NCBI GenBank assembly: GCA_944350395.1
Contig: CALVPA010000069.1
Location: 1-23,096, forward strand
Reading direction: 5' to 3'
From: an uncultured Bacilli bacterium
GTDB lineage: Bacteria > Bacillota_I > Bacilli_A > RF39 > UBA660
Length of the DNA stretch: 23,096 bases
The notes below the pieces were generated by a model. The model was given only the letters and a program-made list of their open reading frames with translations, was not told where the DNA came from and ran no database searches. Made by a program: the position numbers and the translations under genes. Positions 13,629 through 21,274 of the stretch are shown one piece after another (the first letter of the stretch is position 1; each line of letters starts with the position of its first letter).

Positions 13629-13657
13629 TATTATGGCAAATTATCGTTAAATATTAC
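13629..13657 (-). promoter_or_regulatory. Possible sigma-G-type promoter of the ger operon
   Basis: On minus: CATAATA (13635-13629), fitting the sigma-G -10 CATAnTA, and GTAATA (13657-13652) as a partial -35 with a 16-base spacer, one or two shorter than usual. The predicted start would be at the ribosome binding site, leaving a very short leader. Expression in the forespore under sigma-G is known for ger operons in Bacillus; here it is an inference. Confidence 0.35.
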
Positions 13658-13666
13658 TTTAAAGAT

Positions 13667-13694
13667 TTGTAAAATAATGTTTTTGTTGTATAAT
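13667..13694 (+). promoter_or_regulatory. Promoter of tagO
   Basis: TTGTAA (13667-13672), a 16-base spacer and TATAAT (13689-13694), divergent from the ger operon. Confidence 0.65.
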
Positions 13695-13715
13695 AATTGT
13701 GAAATGAGTGATTAT

Positions 13716-14765
13716 ATGTCTTTAGAAGTAAATGGACATTCCGTAGTGATGATGGCACTTATCAGTTTTATAGTAAGTCTAATATTAGTTCCAATTTGTA
13801 AAAAGGTTGCCATTCATGTCGGAGCGATGGATATTCCCAATAAAAGAAAAGTTCACAAAGTACCTATGCCTAGATTAGGCGGACTCGCTATTTATTTATC
13901 TTTTTTAATCTGCTATATGTTTTTTGGACAAATGACTAATCAAATGCTATCTATTGTTATCGCAAGTTTCGTCATAATTTTATTCGGATTAATAGATGAT
14001 ATTAACCCTTTAAAAGCAAGATATAAACTGATTGGCCAATTAATAGCAGGATTAATAATAGTTTATTATGGAAATATAGTATTACAAGATGTATATATAT
14101 TTAATTATTATATAAATTTTGGTGCTCTTGCTCCATATTTAACACTATTTTTCATAGTCGCATGTATAAATGCGATAAACCTTATAGACGGTTTAGACGG
14201 ATTAGCTTCTGGTGTGGCATCTATATACTTCCTTACGATTGCAATCATAGCAATAATTACGAACAGAATAGGTGGACTGGACATCATTTTGAGTATTATT
14301 ATGCTCGGTTCTACATTAGGATTTTTGATTTTTAACTTTCCTCCTGCAAAAATATTTATGGGCGACACGGGAAGCCAATTTTTAGGATTTATGATTGCGA
14401 TAATATCGCTTCTAGGATTTAAAAATGTTACATTTAACAGTTTTGTCGTTCCTATAGTCATATTAGCAATTCCGATTTTTGATACACTTTTCGCTATTTT
14501 GAGAAGACTATTGAAAGGCGAATCTATTGGTACTCCAGATAAAGAGCATTTTCACCATCAGCTTTTAAAGATGAAATTTTCTACGAGAAAGACAGTTTTA
14601 ATAATATATTTAATAAATTTAGCATTTGCATCTGTCTCTATATTTATAACTCTAAATGATAATAAGGCAGCATCATACATGTATATAGTACTATCGATAT
14701 TGCTCTTATTTACTGTAATTAAAACAGATATTTTATTCGAACACAAGCACAAAAAAAAGGATTAA
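13716..14765 (+). CDS. tagO: Undecaprenyl-phosphate GlcNAc-1-phosphate transferase (TagO/WecA)
   Basis: 349 residues with about eleven membrane helices. It transfers a sugar-1-phosphate (usually GlcNAc) from UDP-sugar to undecaprenyl phosphate, the first step of wall teichoic acid or related glycopolymer synthesis. Motifs: PMPRLGG (about 50-56), the Asp pair LIDDINPLKARYK (D94, D95), NLIDGLDGLA (about 155-164, D158 and D161), FMGDTGS (D217), and the WecA/TagO-specific HFHHQL (278-283), which separates it from MraY. The start is 13716 (MSLEVNG), preceded by GAGTGAT and 22 bases after the -10. An ATG at 13704 and ones further upstream lie at or before the predicted transcription start. Confidence 0.93.
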   Translation: MSLEVNGHSVVMMALISFIVSLILVPICKKVAIHVGAMDIPNKRKVHKVPMPRLGGLAIYLSFLICYMFFGQMTNQMLSIVIASFVIILFGLIDDINPLKARYKLIGQLIAGLIIVYYGNIVLQDVYIFNYYINFGALAPYLTLFFIVACINAINLIDGLDGLASGVASIYFLTIAIIAIITNRIGGLDIILSIIMLGSTLGFLIFNFPPAKIFMGDTGSQFLGFMIAIISLLGFKNVTFNSFVVPIVILAIPIFDTLFAILRRLLKGESIGTPDKEHFHHQLLKMKFSTRKTVLIIYLINLAFASVSIFITLNDNKAASYMYIVLSILLLFTVIKTDILFEHKHKKKD

Positions 14766-14781
14766 CAGTCCTTTTTTTGTG
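14748..14781 (+). terminator. Terminator overlapping the tagO stop codon
   Basis: CACAAAAAAAAGGA (14748-14761) and TCC plus seven T plus GTG (14769-14781) pair with one bulged A around a 7-base loop that contains the TAA stop (14763-14765). The T-run is within the second arm. Confidence 0.75.
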
Positions 14782-14784
14782 TTA

Positions 14785-14813
14785 TTGAAAGATTAATTTA
14801 AGTTTAGTATAAT
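14785..14813 (+). promoter_or_regulatory. Promoter of the ligase-GT4 fusion / tagA operon
   Basis: TTGAAA (14785-14790), a 17-base spacer and TATAAT (14808-14813). Confidence 0.78.
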
Positions 14814-14835
14814 AAAATTAGTTAGAGGTAATTGT

Positions 14836-17268
14836 ATGACAGTTAATAAACACAAATATTTTAATATAGTAATTTTCTTACTCCCGTTTATAGATTTAAT
14901 AACTAGCATTACGGTAAGACATTCTGATACTTTTTTAACACTTGGAGTAATAATTAAAGGTCTAATGCTTTTATATTTTTTATGGTATCTAGCTTTTATT
15001 ACTAGTTCTAAATACAAGAAAATGGCTATTACATACGTATTTTTAATTTTTATATTCTTATTATTTTATTTTATGACTAAAGTAGACTTATTAAATAAAG
15101 AATATATACTAACAGAGTTATCGTACTTATTTAAATTTATGTTTTTTCCCGTGATGACGGCATCGCTAACTTGCTTTTATTCGGATAGTGGATTTGATAA
15201 AAAACTTATGAATAAAATACTTTTAAGCAACATAATCGTATACTCTGTACTGTTACTAATTCCATTACTTACGAACAGTGCATATAACACATATGTCGAC
15301 GGCAGTTATGGTTATATCGGATGGTATTATTCAGCGAACGAAATATCTGCGATATTAGTGCTTTTATTTCCTTTCTTATACATACTTATAAGCGATCAAA
15401 GGCCAACACTATTTTTATTCATAGTTCCGGCAATAATAGCGATAAGTCAAATTGGAACTAAAGTTACATTTTTGGGTTTAATAATAGTTGGAATTATCTG
15501 TCTAATATGCGCATTTCTACACAATAAAAGTTTAACTAAAAATCCTGCTAGTTCTGCTCTCTGTATATTTCTTTTTATATTTTTATTCATGTACAATAGT
15601 TACTCAATAAATAATATGAACAGACTTATTAACGAAGATGCTGGTGTTTCGTGCCCTAACGAAGTAATTGAAATAGATGAAAGTAAATTTGGCCAAATAT
15701 TGATCGCATTACTCAGCGATAGGAATACTTACATTTTGGATACGAATGAGATATATGTTTCCAATTTGTCATTTAAAACTGTACTCTTTGGTATAGGATT
15801 TAGCGATACCCAAAGGATAAATAACACAAACATAAATAAACTTATAGAGATAGATTTATTAGATATCTTTTACCATTTGGGAATATGTGGATTACTCATA
15901 ATATTATTACCATTTTTCTATCTTTTATATGTGGTCACTAAAAATTTAAAGTTAAAAATTGCAAAATTTAACAAAGATACGCTTTTCTATGGGCTTATGA
16001 TACTTTTGGTGTGTGGCATTTCTTGCATAAGTGGACATATATTATTGGATCCAGCTGTCTCAATTTATATATCTATATATTTCATGTATTTATTAAATGA
16101 ATTAAATTTTTTTAAGAAAAATAAAATAAATGACAATAAAGTTACTATATTGAGTTTGCATCTTGGTTATGGTGGAGCTGAAAGGGCAACGGTCGATTTA
16201 GCTAATATGCTCTCTACAAAATATGATGTAGAGATAGTATCGCTTTATAAAACTGTTGATAAATGTCCATTTAAAATAAATAATAATGTTAAAGTTAACT
16301 ATTTAACCACCCTAAAACCAAACAGAGAAGAATTTATGAACAGTCTTAAAAATCACAGATATATTAAAACATTTATAGAGGGTCTAAAAGCTATCAAGAT
16401 ATTGTATCTTAAAAAGAAATTGATTAGAGGATTTGTAGAGTATTCTTCGTCAAAATATATGATTTCATCTAGAATCGATTTTACAGACATACTAAACAGG
16501 TATGGTAGAAAAGGCGCTATAAAAATAGGTGTTGAGCACAACTATATAGTAGATGCAAAATATACAGACAGAATAGTAAAAAATTCAAAAAATTTGTTCG
16601 CATTAGTATTGGTGTCAAAAAGTGCTTCTAAAATCTATAAAGTTGTAATCCCTAATTTAAAAATATGTTACATTCCAAATGTCGTAGACGACACATATGA
16701 CGTATTATCAAATTTGAATACTAAAAATTTGATATCGGTTGGAAGATTAGAAAAAGAAAAGGGTATGCTCGATTTAATCGAAGTATTTAAGCTAGTGCAC
16801 GACGAAGATTCAAAAACTAAGTTAGATGTGTTCGGAGATGGAAAAGAAAGAACTTCTATAGAAAATAAAATATATGAATACGGTTTAGAAAATAGTGTAA
16901 CTATTCACGGGTTTACTTCTCCAAGCGAAATAAAAAAGTATTATGAAAACGCTTCAATGTATATAATGACGTCGTTAAGAGAATCTTTTGGAATAGTTCT
17001 AATCGAATCTATGAAATGTGGAGTGCCTCCAATCGCATTCGATTGTGCTACAGGTGCAAAAGATATAATTAAGAATAATAAAAATGGATTTTTAATACAT
17101 GATAGAAATAAACAAAAGATGTGTAAAAAGATTATTGAATATTTAAATTATGATAAAAAAGAAAAAAAGGCATTACAAGAAAGCGCCCTAGTTACCGCTC
17201 AAGAATTCAATTATGAAGTCGTTAAAGAAAAATGGTTTGATCTGTTAGAAAGTTGTGATAAAAAATGA
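14836..17268 (+). CDS. Fusion of an O-antigen-ligase-like membrane protein with a GT4 glycosyltransferase
   Basis: 810 residues in one uninterrupted frame. Residues about 1-425 carry some ten to twelve membrane helices. They begin with FIDLITSITVRHSDTFLTLGVIIKGL, typical of Bacillota O-antigen ligase/polymerase-like proteins, and a large external loop (about 255-340) precedes the last helices. After a Lys-rich linker (about 425-434) a complete GT-B glycosyltransferase of family 4 follows. Its N-lobe has LSLHLGYGGAERATVDLANML (about 439-459). Its C-lobe has SVGRLEKEKGMLDLIE (634-649), VFGDGKE, HGF, and the nucleotide-sugar EX7E motif from E716 to E724 (ESFGIVLIE), then GFLIHDRN. The likely substrates are lipid-linked glycans made by TagO and TagA. 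AGAGGT before the ATG supports the start. It overlaps tagA by 4 bases (ATGA). No internal start suggests two separate proteins. Confidence 0.88.
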   Translation: MTVNKHKYFNIVIFLLPFIDLITSITVRHSDTFLTLGVIIKGLMLLYFLWYLAFITSSKYKKMAITYVFLIFIFLLFYFMTKVDLLNKEYILTELSYLFKFMFFPVMTASLTCFYSDSGFDKKLMNKILLSNIIVYSVLLLIPLLTNSAYNTYVDGSYGYIGWYYSANEISAILVLLFPFLYILISDQRPTLFLFIVPAIIAISQIGTKVTFLGLIIVGIICLICAFLHNKSLTKNPASSALCIFLFIFLFMYNSYSINNMNRLINEDAGVSCPNEVIEIDESKFGQILIALLSDRNTYILDTNEIYVSNLSFKTVLFGIGFSDTQRINNTNINKLIEIDLLDIFYHLGICGLLIILLPFFYLLYVVTKNLKLKIAKFNKDTLFYGLMILLVCGISCISGHILLDPAVSIYISIYFMYLLNELNFFKKNKINDNKVTILSLHLGYGGAERATVDLANMLSTKYDVEIVSLYKTVDKCPFKINNNVKVNYLTTLKPNREEFMNSLKNHRYIKTFIEGLKAIKILYLKKKLIRGFVEYSSSKYMISSRIDFTDILNRYGRKGAIKIGVEHNYIVDAKYTDRIVKNSKNLFALVLVSKSASKIYKVVIPNLKICYIPNVVDDTYDVLSNLNTKNLISVGRLEKEKGMLDLIEVFKLVHDEDSKTKLDVFGDGKERTSIENKIYEYGLENSVTIHGFTSPSEIKKYYENASMYIMTSLRESFGIVLIESMKCGVPPIAFDCATGAKDIIKNNKNGFLIHDRNKQKMCKKIIEYLNYDKKEKKALQESALVTAQEFNYEVVKEKWFDLLESCDKK

Positions 17269-17978
17269 AAGAATTTTTTGAAGTTCTGTATAAAAAAAGT
17301 GCGAATGAATATTATATTAAATTGAGTAAATATTTAGATAATAAACAAAAAAAATTTATAATAACGGCAAACCCTGAGACTTTTAAAATTGCCTTAACTG
17401 ATTCTCAATTAAAAGGCGCAATTTTAAATAAAGATAACGATATAATTCCCGACGGTATAGCCATAGTAAAGGGAGCAAAACACTTCAAAATTGAAGTGAA
17501 AGAAAGAATAACGGGATGCGATACAGCAATCAAACTTTTAGAATTAGCAAATCAAAAAAAGAAAGCTATTTATCTATTTGGTGCTAAAGAAGAAGTAGTA
17601 GAAAGATTAGTCGAAGTAATCAAGAAAAATTATTCCAAAATAAAAATACTTGGTTTTTCTAATGGATATGTAGAAGATAAAGATAAAGTCTTTAGTGAAA
17701 TTGTTAAGTTGGAACCTGATATATGTCTTGTGGCCCTTGGAATACCTATGCAGGAAAAACTCATAATGAAATATATTTCTAAAGTAAAAAAAGGAATTTA
17801 TATGGGTGTCGGCGGTACTTTCGACGTTTTAAGCGGTTATAAAAAAAGAGCTCCAAAAATATTTATCAAGTTAAATTTGGAATGGCTTTATAGAATAGTT
17901 ACTGAACCTAAGAGATTAAAAAGGTTTTATGAAAACAACATAAAATTTTTATTGAGTGTGTATCGAGAAAAAAAATGA
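17265..17978 (+). CDS. tagA: WecG/TagA/CpsF-family glycosyltransferase (GT26)
   Basis: 237 residues. It transfers the second sugar (ManNAc in TagA, ManNAcA in WecG) onto undecaprenyl-PP-GlcNAc at the inner face of the membrane. Motifs: TANPE (34-38), the catalytic-type Asp in IIPDGIAIVKG (D63), TGCD (83-86), FGAKEE, ALGIPMQEKLI (157-167), GVGGTFDVLSGYKKRAP (181-197) and the C-terminal membrane-binding appendage NLEWLYRIVTEPKRLKRF (204-221). It is translationally coupled to the fusion gene through ATGA. It pairs functionally with TagO encoded upstream. The acceptor and sugar identity cannot be read from sequence. Confidence 0.93.
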   Translation: MKEFFEVLYKKSANEYYIKLSKYLDNKQKKFIITANPETFKIALTDSQLKGAILNKDNDIIPDGIAIVKGAKHFKIEVKERITGCDTAIKLLELANQKKKAIYLFGAKEEVVERLVEVIKKNYSKIKILGFSNGYVEDKDKVFSEIVKLEPDICLVALGIPMQEKLIMKYISKVKKGIYMGVGGTFDVLSGYKKRAPKIFIKLNLEWLYRIVTEPKRLKRFYENNIKFLLSVYREKK

Positions 17979-17995
17979 GCCTAGGTGGCTCTTTT
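17977..17995 (+). terminator. Terminator overlapping the tagA stop codon
   Basis: GAGCC, loop TAGGT, GGCTC, then TTTTATT. The first stem bases are the GA of the TGA stop. Confidence 0.75.
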
Positions 17996-18006
17996 ATTCC
18001 CTAAAG

Positions 18007-18035
18007 TGGAGAATTATTTAGAAATGTGTTATTAT
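18007..18035 (+). promoter_or_regulatory. Promoter of the GpmI-like gene and gltX
   Basis: Weak -35 TGGAGA (18007-18012), a 17-base spacer and TATTAT (18030-18035) preceded by TGT. Confidence 0.55.
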
Positions 18036-18051
18036 ATATGCAGGTGAAATT

Positions 18052-19542
18052 ATGAAAAAAATTTTGACACTTGTGATAGATGGATTTGGTCTCAGTGACG
18101 AAACAGTAGGAAATGCAGTTCAAAATGCGAATATGCCAAACTACAATGGTTTATTAGAAAAGTTTCCGAACTGTAAAATAGAAACCTCTGGCTCTTTAGT
18201 TGGCCTACCTGAAGGACAAGCTGGTAATGAAATAGTTGGGTACAAAACAATTGCTGCAGGTCAAATATTAAAACAGAGAAGCACATTCGTTCATGAGTTT
18301 GTCGAAAAGGATAATCTCGCAACTAATACTGCTATCAAAAATGCAGTTCTACATGCAAAAAAGCACAAAAGCACGATTCATATTATAGGTCTTATGAGTG
18401 ATGCTGGAATAAACTCTAATATAAGCGATACCATAAAAATAATAGAATTTTTGATGGGTGAAGGAGTAAATGTCGCTGTAGATTTTATAAGTGACGGTAA
18501 AGATGTCGAAGCAAAAAGTGTTTTAAAATATGTCGAACTGATCGAATCTACCGGTGCTCCAGCCGTTTCAGTATGTGGAAGATACTACGCGATGGATGAA
18601 GAAAATAAGTGGGACAGAACTAAGATATATTATGACCTAATTAGAAATGGTATAGGTTTAAAAGTAAAAGAATTGCGCCTTGCCCTTAAAAATTGTTATA
18701 TAAGAAATATTACAGATGAATATTTACCACCTATACTCGTTGAACCAGATCATAATATCAAAGATAACGACGTCGTAATATGGACAAATTATCAAAGCGA
18801 TGGTGCAAAACAAATACTTATGGCCCTAACAAATCCTAGTGAAGTTACAGAGTTTAAGACTAGACCTCTCATAAATGTTAAAACGCTAATTATGTATCCA
18901 GTTGATTCAAAGATAAATGCGACTGTTTTGATAAATGAAGAGGACGATACATCGAATAATTTAGGACTATATTTGAGTAAACTAGATTTAACACAGGCTC
19001 GCATAGCTAGTGAATCTAATTTTGAAAATGTTACATATCACTTCAACGGTGATAGAAAACAAAAGTTACCAAAATGTAACAACTATTTAATCGACCCTCC
19101 TAACATAATTCCCGATAAAAAAGAAGAACTTGTTTGTGCTGCGATAACTAAACAAATTATTAAGTGTATGGAAAAAGATACGGATTTCATATTAGCTAGT
19201 TTAGATGGTGCATCGATTATCGGACGTACTGGTAATTATGAAAAAACAGTAAAGATGTTAGAGTTTATAGACGAATGTCTAGGTAAAATAATCGAAAGTG
19301 CAGAACTTAATTTCTACACAATCGTTTTACTTTCTAATTATGGAAAAACAGAATATATGATTGATTCTGATGGAAAAGCAGTTACAAAAAATACATGCAA
19401 TAAAGTACCATTTTTAATAACGGATTCAAAAATAAAACTTATAGACGGTTCCTTAACTAGTGTCGCACCAACTATTTTAACTTATATGGATATAAGCATA
19501 CCTGAGTCTATGAAAAATAGTAAAATACTTATAAAAGAATGA
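18052..19542 (+). CDS. GpmI-like (cofactor-independent phosphoglycerate mutase) pseudoenzyme
   Basis: 496 residues, close to the usual roughly 510. The fold is clearly GpmI: VIDGFGLSDETVGNAVQNANMPN at the N-terminus, GLPEGQAGN, SDGKDVEAKSVLKY, CGRYYAMDEENKWDR and IDECLGKI. The catalytic chemistry is not there. By alignment to Geobacillus GpmI numbering, the phosphoserine Ser62 is E60 (GNSEVGH reads GNEIVGY), Asp403 is S388, His407 is R392, Asp444-His445 are N429-Y430 and His462 is N447. Only Asp12 (D10) of the seven metal ligands remains. Substrate residues His123 (N121), Arg261 (Q248), Arg264 (G251) and Lys336 (N323) are also replaced, whereas those equivalent to Asp154 and Arg185 (D151, R177) remain. 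The reading frame is intact with a good CAGGTGA ribosome site. gltX starts 18 bases downstream, so the two are probably co-transcribed. Mutase activity is very unlikely; the actual role is unknown. Confidence 0.88.
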   Translation: MKKILTLVIDGFGLSDETVGNAVQNANMPNYNGLLEKFPNCKIETSGSLVGLPEGQAGNEIVGYKTIAAGQILKQRSTFVHEFVEKDNLATNTAIKNAVLHAKKHKSTIHIIGLMSDAGINSNISDTIKIIEFLMGEGVNVAVDFISDGKDVEAKSVLKYVELIESTGAPAVSVCGRYYAMDEENKWDRTKIYYDLIRNGIGLKVKELRLALKNCYIRNITDEYLPPILVEPDHNIKDNDVVIWTNYQSDGAKQILMALTNPSEVTEFKTRPLINVKTLIMYPVDSKINATVLINEEDDTSNNLGLYLSKLDLTQARIASESNFENVTYHFNGDRKQKLPKCNNYLIDPPNIIPDKKEELVCAAITKQIIKCMEKDTDFILASLDGASIIGRTGNYEKTVKMLEFIDECLGKIIESAELNFYTIVLLSNYGKTEYMIDSDGKAVTKNTCNKVPFLITDSKIKLIDGSLTSVAPTILTYMDISIPESMKNSKILIKE

Positions 19543-19560
19543 TGAAAGTGTAGTGATAAA

Positions 19561-21210
19561 ATGACAAATAAAGATTTAGCGGATTTAATTTTCCCCAATA
19601 TAACTAAAACAATCGAAGATTATGAAAAAGAATATCCTGAAAGAAATTTAAAAGAAGGAGCAAGAGTTACTCGTTTTGCTCCATCTCCAACAGGATTTAT
19701 GCACATAGGAAATATGATGCAAGTATTAATAAACTTTGTACAAGCTAAAAATACTAATGGCGTATTCTATTTGAGAAACGAAGATACAGATAAATCCCGC
19801 GAAGTAGAAGGTGCGGTCGATATGATAATGAACGTACTAGATTTTTATGGATTAAACCCCGATGAATATGAATACAAAGGCAAAATAGTTGGAAACTACG
19901 GTCCTTATATCCAAAGTGAAAGGAAAGAGATTTATCAAACATTTGTAAAACATTTAATCGAAATAGGAAGAGCATATCCTTGCTTTTGTACTAAAGAAGA
20001 TTTAGAAAAACAGCGCGAAATACAAGATAAGAGTAAAGTTCGCACTGGATACTATGGAAGATACGCAAAGTGCAGAAATATACCAGTTGAGGAAGCTTAC
20101 AACCGCATTAAAAATGGAGAAAGTTATGTTATAAGATTTAAATCACTTGGAAACTTTGAGAAAAAATTCCCATTCGATGATTTAGTCAAGGGAAGAGTCG
20201 AATTACCAGAAAATGATATGGATGTACCTATTATGAAGTCTAACGATGGCCTTCCAACATATCACTTTGCCCATCTAGTAGATGACCATTTGATGAGGAC
20301 AACTCACGTGGTAAGAGGAGAAGAGTGGCTTCCATCAGTTCCATTACACATAGAACTATTTAAGGCATTCGGTTATAAAGCACCTAAATATATTCATACT
20401 CCTTTGATTATGAAAAAAGATGGGGATACTGTAAGAAAGATAAGCAAAAGAAAAGATCCTGAAGCACTGATGGGATACTATGAAAAAATGGGTTATCCTA
20501 AAGAGGCAGTAATAGAATCTGTAATGACTATAGTAAATTCGAATTATGAAGAGTGGAGAACTGCTCATCCAGATGCTAAATTTTATGAGTTCAACTTTAG
20601 CCCTAAAAAGATGTCTACGTCTGGTGCTTTCTTCGATTTAGATAAACTAGATAATATTTCTAAGAACATTATAAGCAAGAAAAAGGCTACGGAAGTTTAC
20701 GACGAATTACTTAAGTGGGCAACAAAATACGATACAGAATTTGCAGATATAATAACTAAAAATAAAGAATATACTATTGAAATTCTAAATATAGAAAGAG
20801 AGCAAAAAAAGCCTCGTAAAGATTATGCTAACTACTCAGAAATTAAAGAAAAGATATGGTATATGTTCGATGAACTATTCGATAAACACGAAAAAGACTA
20901 CAAATATCAAAGCATCACAGATGCGGACGAAATAAGAAATCTTGTTAAGACTTATTTTGAAGAATACTACGATGAAAAAGACGATAAAGACGTATGGTTT
21001 AATAAGATAAAAGATTTATCTCAAAGATTTGGATACGCTAGAGAAGTAAAAGAATATAAAGAAAATCCAGATAACTTTAAGGGGCATGTAGGAGACGTAT
21101 CTACTGTTCTAAGAGTAGCGATTACTACAGAAAGTATGACTCCAGATTTGTACGAAATAATGAGAATAATGGGTTCGAACAGACTAAAAAATAGAATTGA
21201 AAACATCTAG
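19561..21210 (+). CDS. gltX: Glutamyl-tRNA synthetase
   Basis: 549 residues, the long form seen in some Bacillota. It charges tRNA-Glu (and often tRNA-Gln when GatCAB is present). The class I signatures are present: RFAPSPTGFMHIGN (38-51, HIGH-type) and RKISKR (292-297, KMSKS-type). LRNEDTDKSR (71-80) and VVRGEEWLPSVPLH (250-263) are canonical. A zinc-type knuckle is suggested by C141, C143 and C171. The C-terminal anticodon-binding domain is helical and Lys/Glu-rich, ending in FGYAREVKEYKENPDNFKGHVGD, which is conserved in this form. The ribosome site is weak (GTGAT). A tRNA-Gln (UUG) gene is in the window, but whether the enzyme also charges it cannot be judged. Confidence 0.95.
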   Translation: MTNKDLADLIFPNITKTIEDYEKEYPERNLKEGARVTRFAPSPTGFMHIGNMMQVLINFVQAKNTNGVFYLRNEDTDKSREVEGAVDMIMNVLDFYGLNPDEYEYKGKIVGNYGPYIQSERKEIYQTFVKHLIEIGRAYPCFCTKEDLEKQREIQDKSKVRTGYYGRYAKCRNIPVEEAYNRIKNGESYVIRFKSLGNFEKKFPFDDLVKGRVELPENDMDVPIMKSNDGLPTYHFAHLVDDHLMRTTHVVRGEEWLPSVPLHIELFKAFGYKAPKYIHTPLIMKKDGDTVRKISKRKDPEALMGYYEKMGYPKEAVIESVMTIVNSNYEEWRTAHPDAKFYEFNFSPKKMSTSGAFFDLDKLDNISKNIISKKKATEVYDELLKWATKYDTEFADIITKNKEYTIEILNIEREQKKPRKDYANYSEIKEKIWYMFDELFDKHEKDYKYQSITDADEIRNLVKTYFEEYYDEKDDKDVWFNKIKDLSQRFGYAREVKEYKENPDNFKGHVGDVSTVLRVAITTESMTPDLYEIMRIMGSNRLKNRIENI

Positions 21211-21227
21211 TAAATGTTTTCTTTTTT
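21199..21227 (+). terminator. Terminator overlapping the gltX stop codon
   Basis: An 8-bp perfect stem GAAAACAT with ATGTTTTC and a 7-base loop containing the TAG stop (21208-21210), then six T. Confidence 0.85.
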
Positions 21228-21228
21228 A

Positions 21229-21257
21229 TTGTTACAAACACCAATTCATTGTATAAT
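21229..21257 (+). promoter_or_regulatory. Promoter of tex
   Basis: TTGTTA (21229-21234), a 17-base spacer and TATAAT (21252-21257), starting right after the gltX terminator. Confidence 0.72.
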
Positions 21258-21274
21258 TAAGAAGGAGTGAAATG

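Noticed and set aside
13596..13715. N-terminal extension of tagO from an ATG at 13596
   Set aside because: It would start upstream of the promoter and overlap gerAA; the extra 40 residues look non-coding.
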